Of a stretch of 64,000 bases of DNA, positions 1 through 8,689 are shown in pieces. Numbering within the stretch: the first letter of the stretch is position 1; every line of letters starts with the position of its first letter. This DNA comes from Planctomycetota bacterium (GTDB lineage: Bacteria; Planctomycetota; UBA1135; UBA2386), in contig JADLHO010000087.1 of the NCBI GenBank assembly GCA_020848735.1, positions 1 to 64,000 on the forward strand. Direction: 5' to 3'. The notes beneath the pieces are model-generated. The model was not told where the DNA came from. It was given only the letters and a program-made list of their open reading frames with translations, and searched no databases. A program made the translations under genes and the position numbers.

Positions 1-28
1 CGCGTGGTGAGCCACTTCGCGCGGTGAG

Positions 29-51
29 GCGCCCCTTCCGGTGAGGGGCGC
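29..51. other. GC-rich inverted repeat at the window start
   Basis: A perfect 7-bp stem (GCGCCCC with GGGGCGC) encloses a 9-nt loop. There is no T-tract, so this is only terminator-like. It may close an upstream gene whose end lies outside or at the very edge of the window. I see no convincing promoter between it and the EF-G-like gene. Confidence 0.3.
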
Positions 52-166
52 GGCGCGCTGAGGATCGCCCGGTCGGCGCGTGGTCCGGCCGGCGCGGTGC
101 AGGTCCCGCCCCCGCGCTGGGACTCGAGCTACGGGTCGCCGAGAATCCTGGCCCGTGGACTGCCCG

Positions 167-2137
167 ATGAATGCGAGTCAGGCCGCGAGCGCGCGAGTCG
201 CTCGGCTCCGCAACTTCGCGATCGTCGCGCACATCAACGCCGGCAAGACGACGCTCGGCGAGCGGATCCTCTTCGCCTCGGGTCGTCAGCGCTTCCTCGG
301 ACACGTCGAGTCGGGGACTGCCACGCTCGACTGGTTGCCCGAGGAGCGCGAGCGCGGCATCTCCATCGGCGCCGCCGTGACCCAGGTCGATTGGGCAGGT
401 CACCGGCTGCACATCGTCGACACACCCGGGCATGTCGACTTCGCCGCGGAGGTCGAACGCAGCCTGCGTGCAGCAGACGGTGCCATCGTCGTGCTGGACG
501 GCGTGCGCGGAGTGGAGCCGCGAACGGAGGCGGTCTGGCGTCGCCTCGACCGACTCGCGCTCCCAAGGCTGGTCTTCGTCAACAAGCTCGATCGTCCGGT
601 CGCCGAGCTGCCGCGGGTCCTCGCGGAACTCGAGCGACGATGCGGATGCCGGGCCCTGCCCGTGACCTGGCCGCTGCACGACCCAGCCGGTCGGCTCCTG
701 CGCTGCGTCGACCTCCTGATGGCGCCGGAGGAGACCGGGGCGGACCGCGACGTGGCTCCGGATCGCCGCGAGGCGCTGTTCGCCGCGTTGGGCGAGATCG
801 ACGACGAGATCCTGGCCCGCTTCGTCGAGGGACGGCATCCCGGGCGCGCCGTGCTCTGCCGCGCACTGCGAACGGCGCTGCACGCACGGCGCCTCGTACC
901 GGTGTTCTGTGGTTCGGCGCTCCTGGGAGTCGGCGTCGATCAGCTCCTCGACGGCGTCTGCGAGCTCCTGCCTTCCCCTGCCGAGTGTGCCTTGGCCGGG
1001 CCCGGAGATGCCCTGGCCGGCCTCGCGATCGGCGCGGCGGGTGGAAGCGCCGCCTCGGCTTCCCCGTGCCTCGTGCGGATCTTCCGCGGCGAACTGACGG
1101 AGGGACTCCACTGCGAGGATGGCGCCGGACTCGTGCACCGGGTGACCGGCCTCTTCGCGGTCCACGCCGACGAGCTCGAGCCGAGGTCCGGAGCGGTCGC
1201 GGGCGAGATCGTCGCCGTGCTCGCCGAGCCACCGTTCCACGCGGGCGACACGCTGCGTGCGCTCGGGACCTCCCTGCGACTCGAACCGCTCCAGCTCGCG
1301 TCGCCCGTGATCGCAGCGACGCTCGAGCCCGAGGCGTCCGAGGAACTCGGCGCGCTCCGTTCCGCCGCCGCGACGGTGGCCGCATGGGATCCGACCCTGC
1401 ACGTCGACTTCGACTCCGAGCGCGGGGAACTGCTGGTGGCCGGGATGGGGGAGCTCCATCTCGACGTGTTTCGCGACCGCCTCGCGAGGAGCTACGGACC
1501 CCGGTTCTCGGTCGGCGCACCCAGGGTGCTGCGCCGCGAGGTTCCGGGACACGAGGCGCAGGGGACGGCCGAGTTGCGCCGTCTGGTCGACGGCGCGGAT
1601 GCGGTCGCCATCGCGGAGATCACGGTGATTCCGGCACCGGGTGCCGGGGTCGAGATCCGCTGGGGCGAAGCGGCGGCCGACGGGAGTGGGCTCGCCCTGC
1701 GCCGGGAGCTGAACGCTGAAGTTCCGGTGCTGGCCCGACGCGGGGTGCGGGCCGCGATCCCGCTCGACGACCTCGTCATCGAGCTGCGCCGTCTGGCGGT
1801 GAACGCCCCGCCAGATGCGGTCGGCCCGCTCGCCCTCGAGGCGGTGAGCCTCGCCTTCCGTCGCGCCTGCCTGGCCTCCGACCTGCGAAGCGAAGAGCCG
1901 AGGGTGAGCTTCCAGGTCGAGGTGCCGAGGGACTCGCTCGGCCCGGTCCTCGCCGAGCTCCAGGCCCGCGGGGCCTCCATCGAGAACCTGGACGCCGCGA
2001 GCACCAGGTGCATCATTCGCGGTACCGGTCGCCTCGCCGCGCTGCTGGGTTGGGCGACCGTCCTGCGCTCGCGGACGCGAGGCGAGGGGCAGTGCCAGCT
2101 CCTTCCCGCGGGCTGGGTCGAGTCGCCAGGGGCTTGA
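167..2137 (+). CDS. Divergent elongation factor G-like translation GTPase
   Basis: Product of 656 residues, somewhat shorter than canonical EF-G (about 690-700). All GTPase motifs are visible: G1 AHINAGKT (21-28; canonical EF-G has AHIDAGKT), G2 RGISI (63-67), G3 DTPGH with the catalytic His (85-89), G4 NKLD (139-142) and G5 GSA (249-251). Domain V is recognisable near residues 575-650, ending in a LRSRTRGEG stretch like the LRS-T-G-G of EF-G. Domain IV is poorly conserved and lacks the usual glycine-rich QYGHV loop. It is therefore probably an EF-G paralog (EF-G2-like) rather than the main translocase. ATG 167 was chosen because family similarity starts just after it; a GTG at 80 would add 29 low-complexity residues. 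No good Shine-Dalgarno is seen. Confidence 0.8.
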   Translation: MNASQAASARVARLRNFAIVAHINAGKTTLGERILFASGRQRFLGHVESGTATLDWLPEERERGISIGAAVTQVDWAGHRLHIVDTPGHVDFAAEVERSLRAADGAIVVLDGVRGVEPRTEAVWRRLDRLALPRLVFVNKLDRPVAELPRVLAELERRCGCRALPVTWPLHDPAGRLLRCVDLLMAPEETGADRDVAPDRREALFAALGEIDDEILARFVEGRHPGRAVLCRALRTALHARRLVPVFCGSALLGVGVDQLLDGVCELLPSPAECALAGPGDALAGLAIGAAGGSAASASPCLVRIFRGELTEGLHCEDGAGLVHRVTGLFAVHADELEPRSGAVAGEIVAVLAEPPFHAGDTLRALGTSLRLEPLQLASPVIAATLEPEASEELGALRSAAATVAAWDPTLHVDFDSERGELLVAGMGELHLDVFRDRLARSYGPRFSVGAPRVLRREVPGHEAQGTAELRRLVDGADAVAIAEITVIPAPGAGVEIRWGEAAADGSGLALRRELNAEVPVLARRGVRAAIPLDDLVIELRRLAVNAPPDAVGPLALEAVSLAFRRACLASDLRSEEPRVSFQVEVPRDSLGPVLAELQARGASIENLDAASTRCIIRGTGRLAALLGWATVLRSRTRGEGQCQLLPAGWVESPGA

Positions 2138-2713
2138 CACGCGGAAAAAGAGCCGCCCGCTGGCTTGACCCTGGTCGACGGCGTCGCTACGATCCTCCTT
2201 CCCTTGTCTGCCAGGAGGCCGCAACCTGGCGTAACCGCTGCAACTACAGAGGTTTACGTCAACAGCGCGCCGAAGGCGAAGGGGTGACACCAGCCCGCGG
2301 TCGCGCTCACCCTCGCGGTGAACGAGCTCGCTGCCCGGTGCTCTCGTCTCCCGGTAGTCGTGAGGATGGGTGATCCCGCGACCACGCAGCCAAGACGGCT
2401 GGGTCCGTCTCGGCGAGTGGTTCGGATCCGCTGTCCCGCGCGACTGCTCCGCTCTCTCTACTGCCCGCGATTCCCGTCCAGCCGCGCGAGTCCGCTCGCG
2501 CGCGTCTCGGCCGCGTAGCGCATCCCTTCCGATCCCCCCCGGCGTGGTGCTCTACGTTCGTGGCTCGGCTGGATGTCGCTTCGTGGCGCGGTATCGGCTC
2601 TCACGCGACCCGGTCGCGCGGCTCTCGCCCTGGTGGCGGGGCGCTCGCTCGGCCCCTCGATTCACCGGTATCGGTCCCTCACGACGAGGTCCGCTCGAGC
2701 GGACCAGCTAGAT
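2138..2713 (+). other. 576-bp intergenic leader upstream of the S10 cluster
   Basis: No credible gene lies here; short open frames have no family resemblance. The stretch holds a sigma-70-like promoter near its 5' end, so the transcript would carry a leader of roughly 510 nt before rpsJ. Visible structure: a 6-bp hairpin GCCAGG/CCTGGC around 2210-2236, and an imperfect direct repeat (CGGTATCGG followed by CTCACG) at 2589-2605 and 2666-2683. A long leader would suit ribosomal-protein autoregulation, but no binding site can be assigned by eye. Confidence 0.5.
2165..2193 (+). promoter_or_regulatory. Promoter of the S10 ribosomal-protein cluster
   Basis: TTGACC (2165-2170) is followed by a 17-bp spacer and TACGAT (2188-2193), a good match to sigma-70 -35/-10 boxes. 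A perfect TTGACA at 2134-2139 overlaps the upstream stop codon but has no partner -10 box. Transcription would start near 2200. Confidence 0.65.
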
Positions 2714-3019
2714 ATGCAGGAACGCATCCAGATCCGCATGGAGGCCTACGACTACGAGGCCCTCGATCAGGCCGCGCTCGACATCGTCGAGACTTCGGTC
2801 CGCACTGGAGCGCGCGTGGCAGGTCCGATCCCGCTCCCGACGCGCATCGAGCGCTACACGGTGCTGCGGTCGCCGCACGTCGACAAGAAGAGCCGCGAGC
2901 AGTTCGAGATCCGGACGCACAAGCGGCTCATCTTCATCTCGGAGCCCACCTCGAAGACGGTGGATGCGCTGAGCAAGCTCAACATGCCCGCGGGTGTCGA
3001 CATCCGCATCAAGGCGTGA
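2714..3019 (+). CDS. rpsJ: 30S ribosomal protein S10
   Basis: The 101-residue product matches the usual S10 length (about 102). It shows the S10 core: a GPIPLPT segment near residues 37-43, the [14 protein letters not shown] stretch in the middle and a C-terminal GVDIRIKA. S10 is a 30S head protein and also binds NusB in antitermination. ATG 2714 is the family start; the frame is open further upstream but that extension has no S10 similarity. It opens the S10 operon, yet the next gene is rplD, not the rplC expected in almost all bacteria. Confidence 0.97.
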   Translation: MQERIQIRMEAYDYEALDQAALDIVETSVRTGARVAGPIPLPTRIERYTVLRSPHVDKKSREQFEIRTHKRLIFISEPTSKTVDALSKLNMPAGVDIRIKA

Positions 3020-3182
3020 GTCAAGTCAGGGCCTGAGTCAGGCCAAGGTCTGAAACCCGTGCGCGTCGGCGTCGAGCCGGCTCGCTTGTTCTGATTCTCC
3101 TCCACGTTCCGGTCGAGGTGCGCCTGGAACGCAGTTGCCCGCACGCGGGTGGCTGAGCAGCACCTGCTCGAGACGAATCGCG

Positions 3183-3815
3183 ATGGCGCAGGTCAAGGTC
3201 TACAGCGGTGGCTCGGTGAGCACGACGGAGATGGATCCGTCGCTGTTCGGCGATCGCATCCTCGGGCGCACGCTCAAGGAAGCGGTGGTGATGTACGAGG
3301 CCAACGTCCGCGCCGGCACGGCGAAGACGAAGACTCGGTCGGAGGTCGCGGGTCCGAACCACAAGCTCTGGAAGCAGAAGCACACCGGTCGGGCGCGCAT
3401 GGGCTCCGAGAAGGCCCCGCACTGGACGGGTGGTGGTGTGGCGTTCGGCCCGCGGCCGCGCGACTACTCCTACCACATGCCGAAGAAGATGCGGCGGGTC
3501 GCGTTGCGCAACGCGGTCTACTCGAAGTTCGCGGACGACGAGGTCTGCATCGCGGACGGTTGGCCGAGCTCGACGCCGAGCACGAAGCAGGCTGTCGGCG
3601 TGCTGAAGGCCCTCGGCGTGCTGCGCAGCGCGCTGGTCGTGACCGACGTCATCGACCGCGTGCTCTGCATGTCCCTGCGGAACGTCCCGCACGTCGACGT
3701 CCGTACCGTGGCCGACCTGAACGCACGCGACGTCCTGTTGCGTCGAAACATGGTCGTCACGCCGGCGGCGCTCGACGCCATCAAGGCCCGCTTCGGCGCC
3801 GCCGCCCAATCCTGA
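3183..3815 (+). CDS. rplD: 50S ribosomal protein L4
   Basis: A 210-residue L4. The conserved extended loop is plain: [12 protein letters not shown], then [17 protein letters not shown] and the basic [12 protein letters not shown] helix. This loop lines the peptide exit tunnel in 50S subunits, and L4 autoregulates the S10 operon in E. coli. The 163-bp gap from rpsJ replaces the usual rplC gene; it holds the inverted repeat GGCCTGAGTCAGGCC (3029-3043) but no L3 sequence. No strong Shine-Dalgarno precedes ATG 3183, which is chosen by family alignment. Confidence 0.96.
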   Translation: MAQVKVYSGGSVSTTEMDPSLFGDRILGRTLKEAVVMYEANVRAGTAKTKTRSEVAGPNHKLWKQKHTGRARMGSEKAPHWTGGGVAFGPRPRDYSYHMPKKMRRVALRNAVYSKFADDEVCIADGWPSSTPSTKQAVGVLKALGVLRSALVVTDVIDRVLCMSLRNVPHVDVRTVADLNARDVLLRRNMVVTPAALDAIKARFGAAAQS

Positions 3816-3829
3816 TCGGAGCTCCAGCG

Positions 3830-4120
3830 ATGCCGAATCCCGTTCTCTACTACGGTGTGATCCAGAAGCCGCTGGTCACCGAGAAGTCGACCATCCTCCA
3901 GGACATCCGGAACCAGTACTCGTTCCGGGTCGACCCGGCCGCCAACAAGCGCGAGATCAAGAAGGCGATCGAGACGCTCTTCGACGTCAAGGTCGAGGGT
4001 GTCAACGTGCTCAATGTCCCCGGCAAGTTCCGGCGCACCTTGGGCCGCTTCGGCAAGTCGCGCGACTGGAAGAAGGCGATCGTCACGCTGCGCGCTGGCG
4101 ACCGCATCGAGATCGTCTGA
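3830..4120 (+). CDS. rplW: 50S ribosomal protein L23
   Basis: A 96-residue product with the L23 signature: an N-terminal [11 protein letters not shown] segment, then [19 protein letters not shown] and the [13 protein letters not shown] strand. L23 sits at the tunnel exit and is the docking site for trigger factor and SRP. ATG 3830 follows a GGAG at about 9 nt spacing and lies 14 bp after rplD, so the two are co-transcribed. The open frame extends far upstream in the rplD shadow, but only this start fits the family. Confidence 0.96.
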   Translation: MPNPVLYYGVIQKPLVTEKSTILQDIRNQYSFRVDPAANKREIKKAIETLFDVKVEGVNVLNVPGKFRRTLGRFGKSRDWKKAIVTLRAGDRIEIV

Positions 4121-4177
4121 TCGCGATCCCTCCCGAGTCCAGTAACCCACGACCCACGACGCCCCAGGGACCCTGCG

Positions 4178-5026
4178 ATGCCCGTCAAGACCTACAACCC
4201 GACCTCGGCAGGCCGCCGCAACTCGTCGGTGCTGGATTTCTCGCACCTCACGAAGAAGCGGCCCGAGAAGTCCCTCGTCGTCCGGCTGAAGAAGACGGGC
4301 GGACGGAACGCCCACGGTCACGTCACGAGCCGCTTCCGCGGCGGCGGCGCGCGGCGCCTCTACCGCGTCGTCGATTTCCTGCGCGACACGGACGGCGTGC
4401 CGGCGATCGTGAAGGCGATCGAGTACGACCCCAACCGCAACGCCGACATCGCGCTGCTCCACTACCTCGACGGCGAGAAGCGCTACATCATCGCTCCGAA
4501 GGGCCTCGAGGTCGGTCGGCGCGTGATCTCCGGTGAGCGCGTCGATCCGGACGTGGGCAATGCGATGCCGCTGGGCGCGATCCCGCTCGGCGTCATGGTC
4601 CACAACGTCGAACTCCAGCCCGGCAAGGGTGGCCAGGTCGCGCGTTCGGCTGGTCTCTCGGCCCAGCTGATGGCGCGCGATGGCGACTACGCCGTGCTCG
4701 TCATGCCCTCGAGCGAGCTCCGCAAGGTGCACGTCGATTGCCGCGCCACGATCGGCGAGGTCGGCAATGCGGACTGGCAGAACATCCGCTGGGGCAAGGC
4801 CGGTCGTCGCCGCTACATGGGTTGGCGTCCGCACAACCGCGGAACCTCCCAGAACCCTGTGTCCCACCCGATGGGTGGTGGTGAGGGTCGCACCGGTGGT
4901 GGCCGTCATCCCTGCTCGCCGACCGGCAAGTTGAGCAAGGGCGGCAAGACCCGTCGCGGCAAGGCCCGCACGAATCAGTTCATCATCCGGCGCCGCAAGC
5001 CGGGCAAGCACCAGCAGTCCAGCTGA
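4178..5026 (+). CDS. rplB: 50S ribosomal protein L2
   Basis: A 282-residue L2 with the N-terminal [12 protein letters not shown], the central [13 protein letters not shown] and [14 protein letters not shown] segments, and the C-terminal peptidyl-transferase-proximal loop. That loop reads [11 protein letters not shown], where many bacteria have DHPHGGGEGR: the key His is retained, but the preceding Asp and the second His are replaced by Ser and Met. L2 binds 23S rRNA helices at the subunit interface. An AGGGA element precedes ATG 4178; the gene lies 57 bp after rplW. Confidence 0.97.
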   Translation: MPVKTYNPTSAGRRNSSVLDFSHLTKKRPEKSLVVRLKKTGGRNAHGHVTSRFRGGGARRLYRVVDFLRDTDGVPAIVKAIEYDPNRNADIALLHYLDGEKRYIIAPKGLEVGRRVISGERVDPDVGNAMPLGAIPLGVMVHNVELQPGKGGQVARSAGLSAQLMARDGDYAVLVMPSSELRKVHVDCRATIGEVGNADWQNIRWGKAGRRRYMGWRPHNRGTSQNPVSHPMGGGEGRTGGGRHPCSPTGKLSKGGKTRRGKARTNQFIIRRRKPGKHQQSS

Positions 5027-5103
5027 GCGAGCCCCGCGGAGTCAGCTCGAGGTAATCCCTTCGTCCGCAGCGACCGAGTGCCCGATCCCGGAGTCCCAGT
5101 TCC

Positions 5104-5370
5104 ATGAGTCGTAGCGTCAAGAAAGGCCCGTACGTCGATCTGAAGCTGTTCGACAAGATCAGCAAGCAGAACGGCGCGGGCACGCACAACCCGGTGAAGA
5201 CCTGGGCGCGCGCCTGCACGATCGTCCCCGAGTTCGTCGGCCATACGTTCCTCGTGCACAACGGCCGCATCCACACGAAGGTCTACGTGACGGAAGACAT
5301 GGTGGGTCACCGTCTCGGCGAGTTCGCGCCGACCCGCACGTTCCGTGGTCACTCGAAGAAGGAGGCGTGA
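5104..5370 (+). CDS. rpsS: 30S ribosomal protein S19
   Basis: An 88-residue S19 beginning [15 protein letters not shown], the diagnostic N-terminus, followed by the [15 protein letters not shown] core and the C-terminal [15 protein letters not shown] segment. S19 pairs with S13 in the 30S head. It ends four bases before the rplV start, in a conserved S10-operon order (rplB-rpsS-rplV). The 77-bp gap before it has no gene. Confidence 0.97.
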   Translation: MSRSVKKGPYVDLKLFDKISKQNGAGTHNPVKTWARACTIVPEFVGHTFLVHNGRIHTKVYVTEDMVGHRLGEFAPTRTFRGHSKKEA

Positions 5371-5374
5371 TCCC

Positions 5375-5770
5375 ATGGCTGCAGAGTTCCGCGCAACCCA
5401 TCGCCACGCCCGCATCACGCCTCGCAAGGCGCGGCGCGTGATCGAGCTGATCCGCGGCATGTCCGCCGGTGCCGCGCTCGACGCGCTCGGCAACGACAAC
5501 CACCGCGCCTCGTTCTACATCCGCAAGGTCCTGGCTTCGGCCGTCGCCAACGCGCTGCAGGACGAGAACGTGAAGGCGAATCGCCTCGTCGTGGCGAAGG
5601 CGTTCATCAATCAGGGCCCACTGCTGATGGGCCGTATGCGGTTCCGCCCGGCGTCGATGGGACGTGCCGCACCGTACAAGCGCGTCACGTGCCACATCCA
5701 CGTGCACGTCGCCGACCCGGGCGCACAGAGCGGCCCGGGAGCACAGAGCGCTCGTGAGCAGGAGAGCTGA
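5375..5770 (+). CDS. rplV: 50S ribosomal protein L22
   Basis: A 131-residue L22. The family pattern is clear: HRHARITPRKARRVIELIRG near the N-terminus, KVLASAVANA in the helix, and the GRMRFRPASMGRAAPYKRVTCH beta-hairpin region (read as overlapping segments) that reaches into the exit tunnel. A GGAGG lies directly upstream of ATG 5375, overlapping the end of rpsS. The last 15 or so residues, rich in Gly, Ala and Gln, form a small non-conserved tail. Confidence 0.96.
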   Translation: MAAEFRATHRHARITPRKARRVIELIRGMSAGAALDALGNDNHRASFYIRKVLASAVANALQDENVKANRLVVAKAFINQGPLLMGRMRFRPASMGRAAPYKRVTCHIHVHVADPGAQSGPGAQSAREQES

Positions 5771-5773
5771 GGC

Positions 5774-6463
5774 ATGGGTCAAAAGGTTCATCCCACCGGA
5801 TTCCGCTGCGCGATCACCGAGCCCTGGCGTTCGCGCTGGTATGCCAGCAGCAAGGACTTCCCGGCCCTGCTCCTGCAGGACCAGAAGATCCGCCGCCACA
5901 TCCGCGACAACTGGGCCTTCGCGGCCATTCCGAAGATCGAGATCGAGCGCGCCGGCGACGTGGTGACGGTGTTCATCCACACCGCTCGCCCCGGCGTGCT
6001 GATCGGCAAGAAGGGCGCCAAGGTCGACAAGTTCCGCGAGGAGATCGAGAAGATCACCGGCGGTCCGGTGCGCCTCAAGATCATCGAAGTGCACCGTCCC
6101 GAGCTGGAGTCGCGTCTCGTCGGCGAGTCCGTCGCCGAGATGTTGGCCAAGCGCATGAACTACCGCCGTGTCCTCAAGAAGGCGGTCGATCAGGCGATGG
6201 CGGCCGGCGCGCAGGGCGTGAAGATCGTCGTGAGCGGTCGCCTGGGTGGCGCCGAGATGGCCCGCGTCGGAAAGATCAGCAAGGGTCGCGTGCCCTGCAC
6301 GACGCTCCGCGCGAAGCTCGATTACGGTTACATCGTCGCCCGCACGAAGGCGGGTGCGATCGGCGTCAAGGTCTGGATCTTCAAGGGTGAGTACGGCCCG
6401 GGCGAAGTCACGCACGGCCTGCTCCCTGTCGAGCGGACGGCTCCGGAGCGCGCGTCGGTCTGA
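5774..6463 (+). CDS. rpsC: 30S ribosomal protein S3
   Basis: A 229-residue S3 that starts MGQKVHPTGFR. The KH domain is visible with GKKG in VLIGKKGAKVDKF (about residues 75-90), and the C-terminal domain contains the GRLGGAEMAR and GRVPCTTLRAKLDYG segments followed by GVKVWIFKGE. S3 binds mRNA at the entry channel. It begins three bases after rplV ends, with GAGG just upstream, so it is tightly co-translated. Confidence 0.97.
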   Translation: MGQKVHPTGFRCAITEPWRSRWYASSKDFPALLLQDQKIRRHIRDNWAFAAIPKIEIERAGDVVTVFIHTARPGVLIGKKGAKVDKFREEIEKITGGPVRLKIIEVHRPELESRLVGESVAEMLAKRMNYRRVLKKAVDQAMAAGAQGVKIVVSGRLGGAEMARVGKISKGRVPCTTLRAKLDYGYIVARTKAGAIGVKVWIFKGEYGPGEVTHGLLPVERTAPERASV

Positions 6464-6542
6464 GGTTCCACCCGGACCCGAGCGCTGCACCGCGAGTTCA
6501 GCAAGCAACGAAACAACCAAGTAGGACGAGAGGACAAGCCCG

Positions 6543-6953
6543 ATGTTGATGCCGAAGCGAGTCAAGTGGCGCAAGCAGCACCGCGGAGTCATCCGTGGCA
6601 ACGCCACTCGCGGCAATACGGTGGCGTTCGGCGAGTACGGACTGCAGTCGTTGGAGCCGGGTTGGATCCCGTCACGCACCATCGAGGCAGCCCGTGTCGC
6701 CGCCTCTCGTGCCGTCCCCGAGGGCCGGGTCTACATCCGCGTGTTCCCTCACCATTCGGTGACGGCGACCCCGGCCGAGACCCGACTGGGCACCGGCAAG
6801 GGCGACATCGAGTTCTGGACCGCCGTGGTCAAGCCCGGCACCGTGCTCTTCGAGATCGGTGGCGTGACCGAGGAGCTGGCGAAGAAGGCCTTCAACCGTG
6901 TGGCCCACAAGCTGCCGGTCAAGGTCCGCATGATCGGGCGGCAGCCGCTCTGA
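6543..6953 (+). CDS. rplP: 50S ribosomal protein L16
   Basis: A 136-residue L16 with the standard MLMPKRVKWRKQHRG N-terminus, EAARVAASRA in the first helix and GTGKGDIEFWTAVVKPG in the tRNA-contacting loop. L16 organises the A-site region of 23S rRNA. A strong purine-rich GAGGA element precedes the ATG. The 79-bp gap after rpsC is longer than in most S10 operons and holds no gene. Confidence 0.96.
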   Translation: MLMPKRVKWRKQHRGVIRGNATRGNTVAFGEYGLQSLEPGWIPSRTIEAARVAASRAVPEGRVYIRVFPHHSVTATPAETRLGTGKGDIEFWTAVVKPGTVLFEIGGVTEELAKKAFNRVAHKLPVKVRMIGRQPL

Positions 6954-7059
6954 TCGACCGCGTCCGATCGGTCCACCGCCCGGCTGTAACCGTGCGGGGC
7001 CGGACGGCGCAGAACGAAGCGACAGACCAGACAAGCGCGAAAGACGACGGAGTACGACC

Positions 7060-7269
7060 GTGACGATCGACGAGATTCGAGGCAAGGACTCACGCGAGTT
7101 GAAGCTCGATGTGCAGGCCCTGCGCAAGGAGCTGTTCGGGTTGCACTTCCGCGGTGCCGCGGAGGAGATCTCGCACACGTCCCGCTTCCGTGCGATCCGC
7201 CGCACGATTGCCCGGATCAACACCGTGCTCCGGCAGCGGGAGATCGCTGCGGTCCAGGGCCAGGGCTGA
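7060..7269 (+). CDS. rpmC: 50S ribosomal protein L29
   Basis: A 69-residue L29 starting at GTG 7060 (GGAG about 9 nt upstream). The two-helix protein shows the family pattern EIRGKDSRELKLDVQALRKELF, HFRGAA and the basic RRTIARINTVLRQRE at its end (read as separate segments). L29 lies beside L23 at the tunnel exit. Order rplP-rpmC-rpsQ is canonical, but the gaps on either side exceed 100 bp. Confidence 0.93.
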   Translation: MTIDEIRGKDSRELKLDVQALRKELFGLHFRGAAEEISHTSRFRAIRRTIARINTVLRQREIAAVQGQG

Positions 7270-7337
7270 GCGCCCCTGCGCAACGCTGACCGGCGCGCGC
7301 CCAAAGCTCCATCGAGACTCGAACGAATCCAGCAGAC

Positions 7338-7379
7338 GTTCAGGACACAGGCGTTCAGGACACAGGCGATCAGGACATG
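7338..7379 (+). repeat. 15-bp tandem repeat before rpsQ
   Basis: Two exact copies of GTTCAGGACACAGGC (7338-7352 and 7353-7367) are followed by a partial, slightly altered third copy (7368-7379) whose end supplies the rpsQ start codon. Each copy carries an AGGA, so the repeat multiplies Shine-Dalgarno-like cores, although the nearest AGGA is only 1 nt from the ATG. It is unusual inside a ribosomal-protein operon. Confidence 0.75.
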
Positions 7380-7670
7380 ACCGAGACGGCCAACACCAAG
7401 GACACGGCGGAGCAGCGCAATCGGCGCATGACCCTTCAGGGGGTCGTGACCTCCGACAAGATGCTCAAGACGATCACGATCGAGATCGAGCGTCAGGTCA
7501 AGCACCCGCTCTACGAGAAGTTCATCCGTCGTCGGACGCGCGTCCACGCGCACGACGAGAACCGCGAGGCCCACGTCGGCGACCTGGTCGAGGTCATGGA
7601 GACCCGTCCCATTTCCAAGCTCAAGCGCTTCCGCCTGGTGCGCGTCATCCGTCGGGCCGAAGTCGACTGA
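7377..7670 (+). CDS. rpsQ: 30S ribosomal protein S17
   Basis: A 97-residue S17. After a short polar N-terminal tail come [39 protein letters not shown] and the [21 protein letters not shown] segment, all diagnostic of the OB-fold 16S rRNA-binding protein S17. It closes the S10 part of the cluster. The N-terminus is about 15 residues longer than E. coli S17; an in-frame ATG slightly downstream (Met-17) is an alternative start. Confidence 0.95.
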   Translation: MTETANTKDTAEQRNRRMTLQGVVTSDKMLKTITIEIERQVKHPLYEKFIRRRTRVHAHDENREAHVGDLVEVMETRPISKLKRFRLVRVIRRAEVD

Positions 7671-7801
7671 GCTCCGACCGAGCCAAGATCGCGCTGCCCT
7701 CCAGACGGATCCGCCTCAACGACCAGTCCGATCGAACCGTCCGAACGACATACCCGCGCGTCGCGCCCGAGAGGGTCACGCCGCGCTAGGAAAGAACTGA
7801 A

Positions 7802-8170
7802 ATGATCCAGGAACAGACGATGCTCGACGTCGCCGACAACACCGGCGCCAAGGAGGCCATGTGCATCAAGGTCCTCGGCGGCAGTGGTCGGCGCTACGCG
7901 TCGCTCGGTGACGTGGTGATCGCCGTCGTGAAGAAGGCGCTGCCGACCGGCGAGGTGAAGGCCCACCAGGTCGTGCGTGGCGTCGTGGTGCGCACCCGTC
8001 GCGAGGTCCGCCGCAACGACGGGAGCTACATCCGCTTCGATCGCAATGCCCTGGTGATCATCGACAAGGACAACAACCCGCGCGGCACGCGCATCTTCGG
8101 CGCCGTGGCGCGCGAGCTGCGCGACCGCAACTTCATGAAGATCGTGTCGCTCGCGGAGGAAGTGATCTGA
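7802..8170 (+). CDS. rplN: 50S ribosomal protein L14
   Basis: A 122-residue L14, the exact usual length, starting [21 protein letters not shown] and containing the [19 protein letters not shown] and [12 protein letters not shown] segments. L14 contacts 16S rRNA across the subunit interface. AGGAAAG precedes the ATG. It starts the spc-type part of the cluster after a 131-bp gap, which may therefore contain its own promoter; none is obvious. It overlaps rplX by one base (TGATG). Confidence 0.97.
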   Translation: MIQEQTMLDVADNTGAKEAMCIKVLGGSGRRYASLGDVVIAVVKKALPTGEVKAHQVVRGVVVRTRREVRRNDGSYIRFDRNALVIIDKDNNPRGTRIFGAVARELRDRNFMKIVSLAEEVI

Positions 8171-8529
8171 TGGCCGTCCGAGCTGCCTGGAAGCAGAACC
8201 TGAACGTCAACCGCAAGGTGCACGTCAAGAAGGGCGACAAGGTCGTCGTCCTCTCGGGCGCCTACGCATCCAACGAGCCCCACGAGGTCCTGCAGGTGAA
8301 CCCGGATACCGGGCGCATCGTCGTGCAGGGCGTCAACCTCCGCTGGAAGCACACGAAGCGCACGCAGCAGAACCCGCAGGGGGGACGCGTGCAGCGTGAG
8401 TTCCCGATCCACGCGAGCAAGGTGCTCCTGTGGAGCGAGAAGGCGGGGAAGGGTGTTCGCACCCGCGCCCAGATCATCGATGGCAAGAAGGTGCGCGTGG
8501 GCGTGCCTTGCGGCACCCGCTTCGACTGA
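8170..8529 (+). CDS. rplX: 50S ribosomal protein L24
   Basis: A 119-residue L24 with the KOW motif HVKKGDKVVVLSGAY (about 18-32) and the typical GVNLRWKHTKRTQQNPQGG segment, followed by IHASKVLLW. L24 is an early 50S assembly initiator. Its stop-start overlap with rplN (TGATG) and a GGAGGAA just upstream imply translational coupling. The C-terminal basic tail is of usual length. Confidence 0.96.
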   Translation: MAVRAAWKQNLNVNRKVHVKKGDKVVVLSGAYASNEPHEVLQVNPDTGRIVVQGVNLRWKHTKRTQQNPQGGRVQREFPIHASKVLLWSEKAGKGVRTRAQIIDGKKVRVGVPCGTRFD

Positions 8530-8689
8530 GCTTCGGCAGAGATCACTTCGACCCAGGAAGTCCCGGGAGCCCGCGGCCGTGCGGTCCCCGCGACAAACAG
8601 AGTAGATCCAGTTCAAGGGCCAGCCGCGCCGCGTGCGCGCGTGAGCCAGACCAGAGACTCGGAACCGTCAAGAGCTTCGGAATCGATCG

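Noticed and set aside
2370-2711. Short open frames in the S10 leader
   Set aside because: No resemblance to any leader peptide or protein; typical of random GC-rich sequence.
3020-3182. A possible rplC remnant
   Set aside because: Read in all frames, nothing like L3 is present and the interval is too short.
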